DNA of 64,000 nt from Cafeteria roenbergensis (taxonomy: Eukaryota > Sar > Bigyra > Bicosoecida > Cafeteriaceae): assembly GCA_008330645.1 (NCBI GenBank), contig VLTN01000048.1, positions 229,077 through 293,076 on the forward strand. The letters are read 5' to 3'. Below, in pieces: positions 42,419-51,933 of the stretch. Every line of letters starts with the position of its first letter. The stretch's first letter is position 1. A program made the translations under genes and the position numbers. The notes beneath the pieces are model-generated. The model was not told the DNA's origin, ran no database searches, and saw only the letters and a program-made list of their open reading frames with translations.

Positions 42419-45400
42419 ATGGCTCCTTTGCCGGCCCCGCCGCCATTGATACAGTGGCCCACAGCTGGGCGGGCTCTCAGCCGGAGGAGGCAAGTCCCGG
42501 CCAACGGTTCTTTTGTCAAGGTCCCGCGGTCGGCCCTGGACGCGTCGCCTCGGAGGAGGAGGCGGCGGACCCGCACTGCGCTCTTGTGGCGGCTTGCATG
42601 GCTCTGCTGCCTCTGTGCGCTTGTGCTTGCTACTCCTGCTGCGTCGGCATTGCCGGGAAACCAGCGAGAGCGCGGCTGGCATCCCTTCCCTGCGGCCAGC
42701 GACGGTCGCTTGCCGTCGTGGACCGCCTCACGCAACGCCTCCGACGTTGGCGGCATCCACGGCTGCGTTGCAGTGAAGGCCCTGCACGGCCTCCATTCTC
42801 TGGACGTGCATGTGCGAGTTCCACGAGGGTTCCCCAGGCAGCCGCTGGTTCCCTTCTTGCCGAACGCATCGGAGTCAGCAGCCATCTGGGTCACGCTGCA
42901 GGTTGGCGACGCAGCACGTGCCGAGGCCGCTCGCCGGGGTTGGGCTCTTTCTGTGGCCAATGGCGTGGATGGTCAATCCGGCTCGGCGAGCCTTGCTCGA
43001 CGGTCGGCGGCCATGCATGCGCTGTCCAACTATTCTGCGACCGGAAACTCGTCAATGCTGCGCCGCCTCGGCTTTGAACGGAGCAAGAGCCTGCCAAGGG
43101 CCGACGGGCGCTGTTCAGCAAGCAAGGAGGCGGTGAATCCTCCGCACGGGGTGGAGGCAGGCAAGTGGTCGATTGCTTTTGCTGGAAGTGGCAGACACCA
43201 CGTTGGCGGCGAGTGCCGATTCGACACCGGTGCCAATGCCACTTCAGACGCATGGCGCCTCCCTGCCGGCCAGGACGCAGATGCCGCGCTCCTGCTTCTT
43301 GTTCCCTCGGTGCCGCATACCCACAACTTGACTGAGACTGCCAGGCTCGCGCACGCGGTATTTCGACCAAGAGTCGCAGGTGCGTGGTTCTGGTCGATCC
43401 CCGAGCAAGGCTGGAGAGTTTGGGCGGGCGCCCGTGCAGCCATTGTTGCTCTGCCTGAAGACTGGCGGAACAGCACACGCGGCGGGGAAGCTGCCGCGGG
43501 CGTCTCCATCGACCTGCTGAGCTATGACGCCTGGCCGCTGTGGGCGCCGCACTGGAGGCAGGCGGCCGACGCAGCGCCGACCGTCAAGGTCAGGGCCTTT
43601 GTGGAGCAAGCGGCTGACGGACGTGCACAGGCATGCGTGGCCAACGTCGCTGACTCCGGCACGGCAGTCGCGATGGTCCCAGAGAGTCCATTCGGGCTCG
43701 TCGCCGAGCTGCAGCAACGCATCGCGATCGAGGCCAGCGCAGGAGGATATCACTCGCTCGTGCTCCTTGACGATGGAACAGTGCGCGCTTTCGGCTCCCG
43801 CCAGTATGGTCAGCTCGGCTATGGGGCTGCAGGTCCTCTGACATACGAGCTCCCAGTTGCTGCACGGGACGCCGGGCCCGTTCCGCTAGGCGGCAAGGCC
43901 GTGGCCGTCAGCGCTGGGTATCAGCACAGTCTGGTGCTGCTTGAGGACGGCACGGTGCGTGCGTTTGGGGCTGCATGGAGCGGGAAGCTTGGCTACGGCG
44001 CCGAAAGCACCGTGGGTGGCAGCCCGGACAACCTGCCCGAGCACGCTGGGCCTGTGCCCCTCGGGGGGAGAGCGCTGAGCGTCAGTGCTGGGGACGACCA
44101 CAGCCTGGCTTTGCTCGAGGACCGGACGGTTCGAGCGTTCGGCTGGGGACTCTTTGGCCAGCTGGGCTACGGCACCAAGATCGACATCGGGGACACGCCT
44201 ACGACGAGGCCAGTCGATGCGGGGCCAGTGCCTCTGGGTGGCCTGGCGAGTTCGGTCGATGCTGGTGCGCGCCACAGTATCGTGATGCTGGAGGATGGCA
44301 CTGTGCGAGCGTTCGGCATCGCGTTTGACGGCCGGCTTGGCTACGGTCAAGCAAGCGACGTCGGCGACAAGGTCACGACGCGGCCCAAAGACATGGGACC
44401 AGTGCCCTTGGGCGGAAGAGCCGTGGCTGCCAGTGCTGGCGGCGAGCACAGCCTGGTGCTGGTGGCAGACGGCACGGTGCGCGCGTTCGGCGCGGGGAAT
44501 TTCGGCCAGCTTGGCTACGGGAGCACCGGCAGCGTCGGCAACACCCAACCGACTCGGCCGGACCGCGCCGGGCCGGTCCCACTCGGAGGCAGGGCCGTGG
44601 CCGTGAGTGCAGGCGGGCGTCACAGTCTAGTTATGCTGGATGATGGCACGGTGCGTGCATTCGGCTCTGTGCGAGACGGCAGGCTGGGCTACGGGATGCG
44701 CACCGATGTGGGCTCCACGCAAGCGACTCGGCCAGCGGACGTCGGTCCGGTTCCTCTCGCTGGGAGGGCAGTGGCCGTCAGTGCCGGGGAGAGCCACAGC
44801 GTAGTGATTTTGGAGGATGGCACGGTTTCAGCCTTTGGGGACGGCAGCTTCGGTCAGCTCGGGGAGATGGATTGGGATGGCACTGTTGCCGTGGCGAGCG
44901 CCTCCCAAGCGCCAATTTCAAGGCTTCGCATCACGTCATCTCCGTGCCTGCACAGCGCAGAGCCCAACTGCTGGGTTCAGCGCGTGGCGACGCCGATGCA
45001 GCAAACTGCAAGGCTGCTGCGCGGCGCTGTGGGGTGCGCAGCCGGGCGCTCGCACAGCCTTGTCTTGCTGGCAGACGGAACCGTGCGCGCTATCGGATCA
45101 GGGTCGTCTGGCCAGCTGGGGTACGGGAGTTCAAACAACACAGGACACACCCCGGCAGCCAGGGCAGAGCTGCTGGAGCCGGTGCCCCTTGGCGGTCTCG
45201 CAGTTGCAGTCAGCGCCGGCTATGACCACAGCTTGGTACTGATTGATGACGGCACGGTGCGTGCCTTCGGCTCGGGCTGGAGCGGATGCCTGGGCTATCC
45301 GTCAACCGTCCAAGCTGGCGACACTCCGGCGACGCGTCCCGAGGACCTTGGGCCGGTGCCACTGGGCGGCCGGGCGGTGGCAGTGAGCGCTGGCGGGTTT

Positions 45401-48400
45401 CACAGTCTCGTGCTGCTTGATGATGGCACTGTTCGGGCGTTTGGGAGAGGCGCCGACGGGCAACTCGGCTACGGCTCGGCAAGCAACGTCGGAGACTCCG
45501 AGACTGCCCGCGTCGACGAGGCTGGGCCCGTGCCGCTCGGAGGCCGGGCCGTCGCAGTAGACGGCTCGCTCAGCAATGCGGGCGACACCCTTGCCACTCG
45601 CCCGGTCGCCGTGGGGCCTGTGCCTCTGGGGGGGTGGGTGGTGGCCGCAAGCGCTGGCGACTCCCACAGCCTCGTGCTGCTTGAAGACGGCACGGTGCGT
45701 GCCTTCGGGTCCGCTTGGAACGGGCAGCTGGGCTACGGATTTCGCGTTGATTGGGCCAACCCGTTCAGGGCGCTTCCGGCGGACCTCGGACCAGTGCCTC
45801 TCGGCGGCGGAGCTGTGGCCATCAGTGCTGGGGTGTCTCACAGCCTAGTGGTGCTGGAAGATGGAACTCTTCGGGCTTTCGGTCAGGGGAGCGATGGACA
45901 GCTCGGGTACGGCTCCACCAGTCCGGTCGGGATCACGCAGACAACCCGCCCTGTTGATGCAGGGCCGGTTCCGCTCGGAGGTCGAGTATCGGTCGTCAGT
46001 GCCGGGTGGTACCACAGCCTGGTGGTGCTCGAGGACGGCACGGTGCTTGCGTTCGGCGAGGGAAGCGACGGCAAGCTCGGCTACGGCTCCACGGAAGACG
46101 TTGGCGTTGCTCCCGGCTGGATGGTAGATACAAGAGTTGCAGTTCCCCCCCGTGCGGTACTGGCCCAGACTCAAGGGCGTCAGGCATGCGACCGGCCCGC
46201 CTCGTTCCCCATCACCTCCATGATGCTGGCGGGGGATTCGCCGAGCCTACCGTACCCCATCCACTCAATCGACGCGCGGGAGCTTCCCGACGGTCGGGCC
46301 GTGGACGGCACTATTGCTTCTTGGCGGGTTGGAGTCGACTTCGTGCCGTTGTCCGAGGTTCGCTGGCCTCCTGCATTGGCTGATCACGCAGCTTGTCCAA
46401 CCAATTCGCTCCTTCCGGATCCCACCACGGCGCGGCTGTTGTGCGCTACACCCCCCATCTCGTCCGAGCTGAGCTGGCCGCCAAGCGCAACAATAGCCAG
46501 CGTCTGGGTGACTGACCCGGGCCACGGCCGAGCCCAGTTGCTCCCCGCTGGCTCGGTCACCGGTCGCGCCCTGGAGCTGCACGGCGCGTTCCATTGGATT
46601 GCGGTGCTTGGGCTCCTCGCACGCAGCCGGTCGCATGTGAGGCCCGACCCGCGAGCCTGCCCGTCCACAGGCGGGCAGTACTCTTGGAACGTTTCATTGG
46701 AGCGGACTGGGCACTGGCGGCGCCCAGTTGCAGGGTGCGAGCTGGTCAGCGCTGCGGTAATTCGGTGCCTAGTGCTCCCTCCTGGCGAGGGTAGGGTGGG
46801 CGCCCTCCAACTCGCCGCCTCAATGACATATCCAGGCAATGTCACAAATCGCACCAGCGCCTCTCTTGTGGCATTGGTCGGCGTCACGACCAACGCCACG
46901 TCCCAGGTATCCTTCGCTGCGCCGATAGTTGCAGCTGTGTTCCCCACGGCCGGATTGCCCGTGCAGCCAGGGCCAGCCGAAAAACTCTGGATTCAAGGCG
47001 AGCACTTTGGTGGCGACACGACTGAGCTTCCCGTTGTGCGCGTCAGTGGAGTGGGCAAGTGCCTGAATGTCAGCCGCAAGTCTGACAGCGCGCTTTCCTG
47101 CCTTCTTCCAGCCGGGGTTGGGGCCAGGCATCCAGTGGTGGTTTGGGCTGGGCAACAGCAGGCGCAATCTCTTGGGCCGGCGAGCCCAACGATAGCCTTT
47201 GCTTTGCCAGTGGTGCACACGGCAGCTCCCGCGTACGCCCTTGCTGGACTGCGGAACGCGACGGTCGTGCTGCGGGGGCGCAACCTCGCTCTGCGCGACT
47301 CCGACATCGACGCCATCCGGGTGGGAGGCGTGCGCTGCGCGTCGTGGCGAGTGACGCAGGCCGCGAGGGCGGTGTCGTGCGAAGGGCTGGACGCGCCGGA
47401 GGTGTGGCCGTCGCCGGGTACCGTGGAGGTGGTGGTTGGGGGTCAGTCGACGGGAGCCGTGTCGGGCGTGTTCGAAGGCGTCGCGCGGCCCAGCGTGCAG
47501 GCGGTCTCGGAAGCGGTGCTTGGGCCCGCGGGGCTGTGGCGGGCGGTGCTGCACGGCTCCGCGCTGTGGCGCTCCAGTACGGCGGAGGATGTGGCAAACG
47601 TAACCATCGGCAGCGGGTCCGGCCGTTTGGGAGCCGTGGCGTGGCATGACCCGGGCGCGGCATCGGGGACGTTGCCAGGCTCGTACCTCGGGTTTGACCT
47701 TCCACGAGGAGCGGCTGCAGGGGCCAGAGTTCACGTGGTGAGCTCGGCAGGGCTGGTGTCGACAGGCAGCGTGGCCGTGAGCTTCGCGCGAATCTCCGTC
47801 GAGTCGGCGTGGCCGGACCACTTGCTGGCCGGGGAGCAGAACGCGACGGTCGTGCTGCGGGGGCGCAACCTCGCTCTGCGCGACTCCGACATCGACGCCA
47901 TCCGGGTGGGAGGCGTGCGCTGCGCATCGTGGCGAGTGACGCAGGCCGCGAGGGCGGTGTCGTGCGAAGGGCTGGACGCGCCGGAGGTGTGGCCGTCGCC
48001 GGGTACCGTGGAGGTGGTGGTTGGGGGTCAGTCGACGGGAGCCGTGTCGGGCGTGTTCGAAGGCGTCGCGCGGCCCAGCGTGCAGGCGATTCTCGTTGCT
48101 GCGTCAGGAGGGGCCGTGCGTGGTGCCAAAGTGCTGTTGCACGGCACTGGGTTCGGGAAGCGCACTTCCTCCATCTCGAACGTGACGTTTGGGGGCTGGC
48201 CTGCGACTAGCTTTCGGCTTCTAGACCACTCTGCGGGCTTGCTTGAGGCGACACTCCCAGCGGGAGTTGGCTCGGTTCAGGTGCGCGTCGTGTCCGCGAC
48301 TGGATTGGACTCGGGCGCTCTCGCTGCGCCGTCCCTTCTGTACGCTGCTCCATCGGTTGTTCGATGCGAGCCGCCGGCACTGCTTGCCGGTCCGAAGTCC

Positions 48401-51373
48401 CAGTCGCTGACAATTTTCGGCACGAACCTTGGCTTCAAGGTGACGGACGTGGACTCTGTGGAAGTCGGTGGAATACCGTGTTCAGATGTTCAGCATGCTG
48501 CACCGGATGGGACCGCCATTACGTGCCGTGGACTGATTGCCGCGTCTGGATGGGCCGATGAAGGTGCTGGAGTGCACGTCACGGTGGGCAATCAAACTTC
48601 TGCGCCGGTTGGCGCAGAAGTGTTCGAGGCTGTGCCACTTCCTGAGCTGCTGGACGCGAGCCCGCGCGTCGTGTCACCAGGGACCCTCATCTCGCTGCAA
48701 GGGCGCTACTTTGGCAAGCGGCATCAAGACTTGGCAAAAGTTGAGCTTGGGGGCACGGCAGGCCTGTGGAACTGCTCCGGCGCGCAATGGAAAAGCGATG
48801 CACAGGCTGCCTGCACGATTCCCGCAGACCACCCACTGTGGGCGGCTCCAGAGCCTTTGCCTGGCGACCCAAGCGAGACTCTGTCGGTGCGGGTTGTCAC
48901 AACAGCTGGCGCTTCGTCGGCCTGGCTGCTGCTGACTCCTGGCTCCCGGGCCAAGCCTCGAGCCCCAGTCCTAATCCCTCGCGCAGTGGACGTGGCACGG
49001 GATCTTGGCCAGCCTCACCGGCTCACTGTCCGTTGGCTGTACCCCAGAGGGGCCGAGCAGCGTTTGACAGCTGCAGCAGTGGGAAACATTGCTGCCCAAG
49101 GCATTCCCGAGGCAGTTGGGTTTGAAGTAGAGGTGGCAGAGGCGCGCAGTGAGGTTTCCCCTCTTCCTGGGACGGAACGAACGACGCTGTTTGCTGCCAG
49201 TCGCGTCGCCACGGCGCAGCCTGGGCCAAGCGACGAGTGGTGGGACAGCACCGAGTTTGGCCTGTTCGAGGCCCAGGTGCCTGCAGCAACGGCTTTCCCC
49301 GTCCTCGTGCGCGTCCGGGCTTGCAACGGCAACGGCGCAGGCGTGTGGTCGCCCAGGAGTCGCGCGGCTCCTGAGCAATGCACTGCGGACAAGTTCTTGG
49401 ACACGAGGGGCGCGGTGCCGACCGTTGGATGCAGACCATGCCCAGCGGAGGCGACTTGCGCCGGCCTGTCGGACGCCAACGTGACTGCCAGGCCCGGATT
49501 CTGGAGAGTGCCGTGGGCACCCCTCGGTTTCGCCGCTTGCCGAAGCAGGGGTGCCTGCATGGGGGCCGAGCCGCCCTTTGCGCCAGACTTTCGCAACGCC
49601 AGCCTTGCCGAAGGCTGCCTGCTCGCGCCGCGGGAAGCAGTGCCTGGCGTGAAGCTTGACCCAGCCCTGTTGGAGGGGTGCGCCCCCGGCCACCACGGAG
49701 TCGGGTGCTCTTCTTGCGAGCCAGGCTGGTTTGCGACCGGAGCAGGAGCGTGTGCGCAGTGCGGGGACCGGGCGGTCGCAGTCTCCATGCTTGTGCTGTG
49801 CGGACTTGCTCTCTTCGTCTTGGTGGCTGTTGTCATGGCCCAGGGTGGGCTTCTCCGAGGCCCAGCTGCGCCAGGCGGAGCCGATCGGGCAATCAGCGAC
49901 GCCTCCCTGCCCCGTGCTCCCTCGTCCGTTCGGAGCTCGCACCAGACTCGCCCAGTCGCGGGCGCGCTCGGGGTACCCAGGCCATCCACGCCCCAACCCG
50001 CGAGCTCCACCGCACTCATCAAGGTTGTCCTATCGCACCTTCAGGCCATAAGCGTCATCGGTGGCGTGCACTTGGACTGGCCGCCAGCCGCGAACGGCTG
50101 CTTTGCAGTAGCGGACGCGCTGTCCGGATTTGCATTCAGCTCCAGGGCCATGGCCTGCTCCGTCGGTCCATCCGGTGCCATCCAGCGGGCGCAAAATGCC
50201 CTGTGGGGCGTCGGCGCGCTTGCGCTTCTGGCCATTTTGCTCCGAGCCGCCTTCGTGGGCTGCCGCTCACCGGTGTCGGTCAGTCAAGCAAAGGCCCGCT
50301 GCCGCGCGCTGCAGGTGCCGGCACGATGGTTTCACTGGGCCGGGCCGCCAGTCTTGGTGGCGCTGCTTGTGATGCATGCGAGCGTGTCGGTGGCGTCACT
50401 GAGGCTGCTGTCGTGCACGCGTGTCGGGCCGGAGTCTGCGTTGGCCGTTCGAGGCGCTGATCAGGCGGAGCTGGAGGACTATGGACAGCTTCGACTGCTC
50501 GAAGACGCTCAGGTGCGGTGTGACGACCCGAGCAGTTTCGCAGCTCGGATCGGCCTCGCCGTGCCTGTGATTGTCTTCTGCTCCGTTGGTCTTCCTGTGG
50601 GCGCAGCACTTGCCACGTGGGCGCTTCGCAATCGCCGGCACGCGCAGGACGCGAGCGCAGGGGTTGGAGTTCTCGTTGATGGCTTCCGCCTCGACGGCGA
50701 TGTGTATTGGTGGGAATCTGCCATCATGCTCCGGAAGCTGCTGCTGGCTGTCATGATCGCCGCTCTTGCAGCGTCCGGCCCTGTCGCACAGGCAGCGGGC
50801 GGCTTGGTTGCAGTTGCGGCTGCCCTGGCCCTGCACGCGTGGGTCAAGCCCTACGCATCCGCGAGGTTGAACTCACTGGAAGCAGGGGGACTTACGGCCT
50901 TGACTATGACCCTTGTCTCCTCGCTGTTGCTGGCCACAGGCATTCCCGGAGGGCCGAAGGAGGCGGGGGGCGGCCAAGGGTTGACGTCGACAGCCACAGT
51001 TCTCATTGTGGGCAGCAATGCCTGCTTTCTCGCTGCAGCGGCCGCACTTGCCTGGATGCAGGCTGGGCACGGTCGGCAGTGCCGAGGCGAACGGCTCAAG
51101 CTCACGTGCTGGGGGTCGAAGCTCGGCCTCCGCCGGCGGGTGGCAGCCCAAACTGGGGACCAACCGATGCCCGGCACGGGCCAAGTGCTGTCACCCAGCG
51201 CCACGCAAAGCGCAGCGAGAGAGGCGGGGGGAGTACTGCACAATCCCATGGCTTCGTCGCGACAGAGCTCCTGTGCGACGCTCGCGAAGTCTGCCTCTTG
51301 GCGTAGCGTCAACGAACTGCCGGAAGAGTCACGAGTGGCATTCGGGTTTGCTCCCCAGCGCGTGGAAAAATGA
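42419..51373 (+). CDS. Giant RCC1-repeat / IPT-TIG / multi-TM surface protein
   Basis: Up to 2,984 aa in one exon; the start (MAPLPAPPP) was chosen as the nearest ATG before a basic plus hydrophobic signal region (TALLWRLAWLCCLCALVLAT). Residues ~434-1237: 13 full RCC1-type repeats, each like GGYHSLVLLDDGTVRAFG-x-GQLGYG, plus one truncated copy, enough for two seven-bladed propellers. Residues ~1494-2180: several IPT/TIG-like domains, including a duplicated block. Then an FN3-like region, a Cys-rich module (~2317-2450: CRPCPAEATC, CSSCEPGWFATGAGAC), a TM helix and a C-terminal multi-helix block (~2530-2887) containing DGDVYWWESAIMLRKLLLA, a motif I associate with TRP-like C-terminal 7-TM regions of protist surface proteins. 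Sensor or adhesion role inferred. Confidence 0.75.
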   Translation: MAPLPAPPPLIQWPTAGRALSRRRQVPANGSFVKVPRSALDASPRRRRRRTRTALLWRLAWLCCLCALVLATPAASALPGNQRERGWHPFPAASDGRLPSWTASRNASDVGGIHGCVAVKALHGLHSLDVHVRVPRGFPRQPLVPFLPNASESAAIWVTLQVGDAARAEAARRGWALSVANGVDGQSGSASLARRSAAMHALSNYSATGNSSMLRRLGFERSKSLPRADGRCSASKEAVNPPHGVEAGKWSIAFAGSGRHHVGGECRFDTGANATSDAWRLPAGQDADAALLLLVPSVPHTHNLTETARLAHAVFRPRVAGAWFWSIPEQGWRVWAGARAAIVALPEDWRNSTRGGEAAAGVSIDLLSYDAWPLWAPHWRQAADAAPTVKVRAFVEQAADGRAQACVANVADSGTAVAMVPESPFGLVAELQQRIAIEASAGGYHSLVLLDDGTVRAFGSRQYGQLGYGAAGPLTYELPVAARDAGPVPLGGKAVAVSAGYQHSLVLLEDGTVRAFGAAWSGKLGYGAESTVGGSPDNLPEHAGPVPLGGRALSVSAGDDHSLALLEDRTVRAFGWGLFGQLGYGTKIDIGDTPTTRPVDAGPVPLGGLASSVDAGARHSIVMLEDGTVRAFGIAFDGRLGYGQASDVGDKVTTRPKDMGPVPLGGRAVAASAGGEHSLVLVADGTVRAFGAGNFGQLGYGSTGSVGNTQPTRPDRAGPVPLGGRAVAVSAGGRHSLVMLDDGTVRAFGSVRDGRLGYGMRTDVGSTQATRPADVGPVPLAGRAVAVSAGESHSVVILEDGTVSAFGDGSFGQLGEMDWDGTVAVASASQAPISRLRITSSPCLHSAEPNCWVQRVATPMQQTARLLRGAVGCAAGRSHSLVLLADGTVRAIGSGSSGQLGYGSSNNTGHTPAARAELLEPVPLGGLAVAVSAGYDHSLVLIDDGTVRAFGSGWSGCLGYPSTVQAGDTPATRPEDLGPVPLGGRAVAVSAGGFHSLVLLDDGTVRAFGRGADGQLGYGSASNVGDSETARVDEAGPVPLGGRAVAVDGSLSNAGDTLATRPVAVGPVPLGGWVVAASAGDSHSLVLLEDGTVRAFGSAWNGQLGYGFRVDWANPFRALPADLGPVPLGGGAVAISAGVSHSLVVLEDGTLRAFGQGSDGQLGYGSTSPVGITQTTRPVDAGPVPLGGRVSVVSAGWYHSLVVLEDGTVLAFGEGSDGKLGYGSTEDVGVAPGWMVDTRVAVPPRAVLAQTQGRQACDRPASFPITSMMLAGDSPSLPYPIHSIDARELPDGRAVDGTIASWRVGVDFVPLSEVRWPPALADHAACPTNSLLPDPTTARLLCATPPISSELSWPPSATIASVWVTDPGHGRAQLLPAGSVTGRALELHGAFHWIAVLGLLARSRSHVRPDPRACPSTGGQYSWNVSLERTGHWRRPVAGCELVSAAVIRCLVLPPGEGRVGALQLAASMTYPGNVTNRTSASLVALVGVTTNATSQVSFAAPIVAAVFPTAGLPVQPGPAEKLWIQGEHFGGDTTELPVVRVSGVGKCLNVSRKSDSALSCLLPAGVGARHPVVVWAGQQQAQSLGPASPTIAFALPVVHTAAPAYALAGLRNATVVLRGRNLALRDSDIDAIRVGGVRCASWRVTQAARAVSCEGLDAPEVWPSPGTVEVVVGGQSTGAVSGVFEGVARPSVQAVSEAVLGPAGLWRAVLHGSALWRSSTAEDVANVTIGSGSGRLGAVAWHDPGAASGTLPGSYLGFDLPRGAAAGARVHVVSSAGLVSTGSVAVSFARISVESAWPDHLLAGEQNATVVLRGRNLALRDSDIDAIRVGGVRCASWRVTQAARAVSCEGLDAPEVWPSPGTVEVVVGGQSTGAVSGVFEGVARPSVQAILVAASGGAVRGAKVLLHGTGFGKRTSSISNVTFGGWPATSFRLLDHSAGLLEATLPAGVGSVQVRVVSATGLDSGALAAPSLLYAAPSVVRCEPPALLAGPKSQSLTIFGTNLGFKVTDVDSVEVGGIPCSDVQHAAPDGTAITCRGLIAASGWADEGAGVHVTVGNQTSAPVGAEVFEAVPLPELLDASPRVVSPGTLISLQGRYFGKRHQDLAKVELGGTAGLWNCSGAQWKSDAQAACTIPADHPLWAAPEPLPGDPSETLSVRVVTTAGASSAWLLLTPGSRAKPRAPVLIPRAVDVARDLGQPHRLTVRWLYPRGAEQRLTAAAVGNIAAQGIPEAVGFEVEVAEARSEVSPLPGTERTTLFAASRVATAQPGPSDEWWDSTEFGLFEAQVPAATAFPVLVRVRACNGNGAGVWSPRSRAAPEQCTADKFLDTRGAVPTVGCRPCPAEATCAGLSDANVTARPGFWRVPWAPLGFAACRSRGACMGAEPPFAPDFRNASLAEGCLLAPREAVPGVKLDPALLEGCAPGHHGVGCSSCEPGWFATGAGACAQCGDRAVAVSMLVLCGLALFVLVAVVMAQGGLLRGPAAPGGADRAISDASLPRAPSSVRSSHQTRPVAGALGVPRPSTPQPASSTALIKVVLSHLQAISVIGGVHLDWPPAANGCFAVADALSGFAFSSRAMACSVGPSGAIQRAQNALWGVGALALLAILLRAAFVGCRSPVSVSQAKARCRALQVPARWFHWAGPPVLVALLVMHASVSVASLRLLSCTRVGPESALAVRGADQAELEDYGQLRLLEDAQVRCDDPSSFAARIGLAVPVIVFCSVGLPVGAALATWALRNRRHAQDASAGVGVLVDGFRLDGDVYWWESAIMLRKLLLAVMIAALAASGPVAQAAGGLVAVAAALALHAWVKPYASARLNSLEAGGLTALTMTLVSSLLLATGIPGGPKEAGGGQGLTSTATVLIVGSNACFLAAAAALAWMQAGHGRQCRGERLKLTCWGSKLGLRRRVAAQTGDQPMPGTGQVLSPSATQSAAREAGGVLHNPMASSRQSSCATLAKSASWRSVNELPEESRVAFGFAPQRVEK
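47255..47503 (+). repeat. IPT/TIG block duplication, copy 1
   Basis: A 249-bp segment repeated 585 bp downstream with a single synonymous G/A difference. It encodes NATVVLRGRNLALRDSDIDA and the rest of one IPT/TIG-like domain in the giant surface protein. Confidence 0.95.
47840..48088 (+). repeat. IPT/TIG block duplication, copy 2
   Basis: Second copy of the 249-bp segment. Flanking domains are clearly diverged, so near-identity points to very recent duplication or gene conversion. Confidence 0.95.
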
Positions 51374-51933
51374 AGCAGCGTGCAAGCGAAGAGGAGCCCC
51401 GCACTGCCTGCTGGCGCACCTCAGACAGCTATCCGCCAACGCATTGTATCAGTCGTGCAAGTACTGCTGTGACGCCATGGTTCGTGCCGGAGACTATGTT
51501 GAGAACCGCATGCGACAGCAGAGCGCTGGACGGGGGTCGACAGCTGGTGAGTCGCGCAAATTTCACGGCTCTGCACAGCTGGCATCACACAGGCGGAGCG
51601 TTCCACTGCTTCACAGCTCGGAACACGAAGGTCCAGCGCGAGCGCGCCCCCACCGCTCCTCGGCCCTTGGGAGCGACATCGCATGGCAGATCCAGCAGGT
51701 GAGGTTTGCAGCGGTGCCCAGGGAGCGTTGGCAAGGCAGGCAGAGAACTGCCTTGCCGTTTCGGCTTTTGGAGCAGTCACCGTCTGCGTTTGTCGGCGGG
51801 GCTCGCGCATGCCCGCGCTGTGTCCCGGGCCTGCCGCGGCTCGATGGCGTTGAGTTGCTCGTGGCAGGGATAGGGGTGGCAAGCAAGCTCGGCGGCCAGG
51901 CGTGGGTGTGCTTGCGCAGGACTCGGCCGCGAC
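51374..51933. other. Upstream region of ankyrin gene 1 with candidate first exon
   Basis: From about 51,432 the sequence is repeated upstream of each ankyrin gene. A candidate first exon is 51477-51546 (MVRAGDYVENRMRQQSAGRG), donor GTGAGT, joining in phase to an acceptor GCGCAG at 51919, so that GLGRD precedes MLEAARRGD. The same arrangement recurs in units 2 and 3. Confidence 0.4.
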
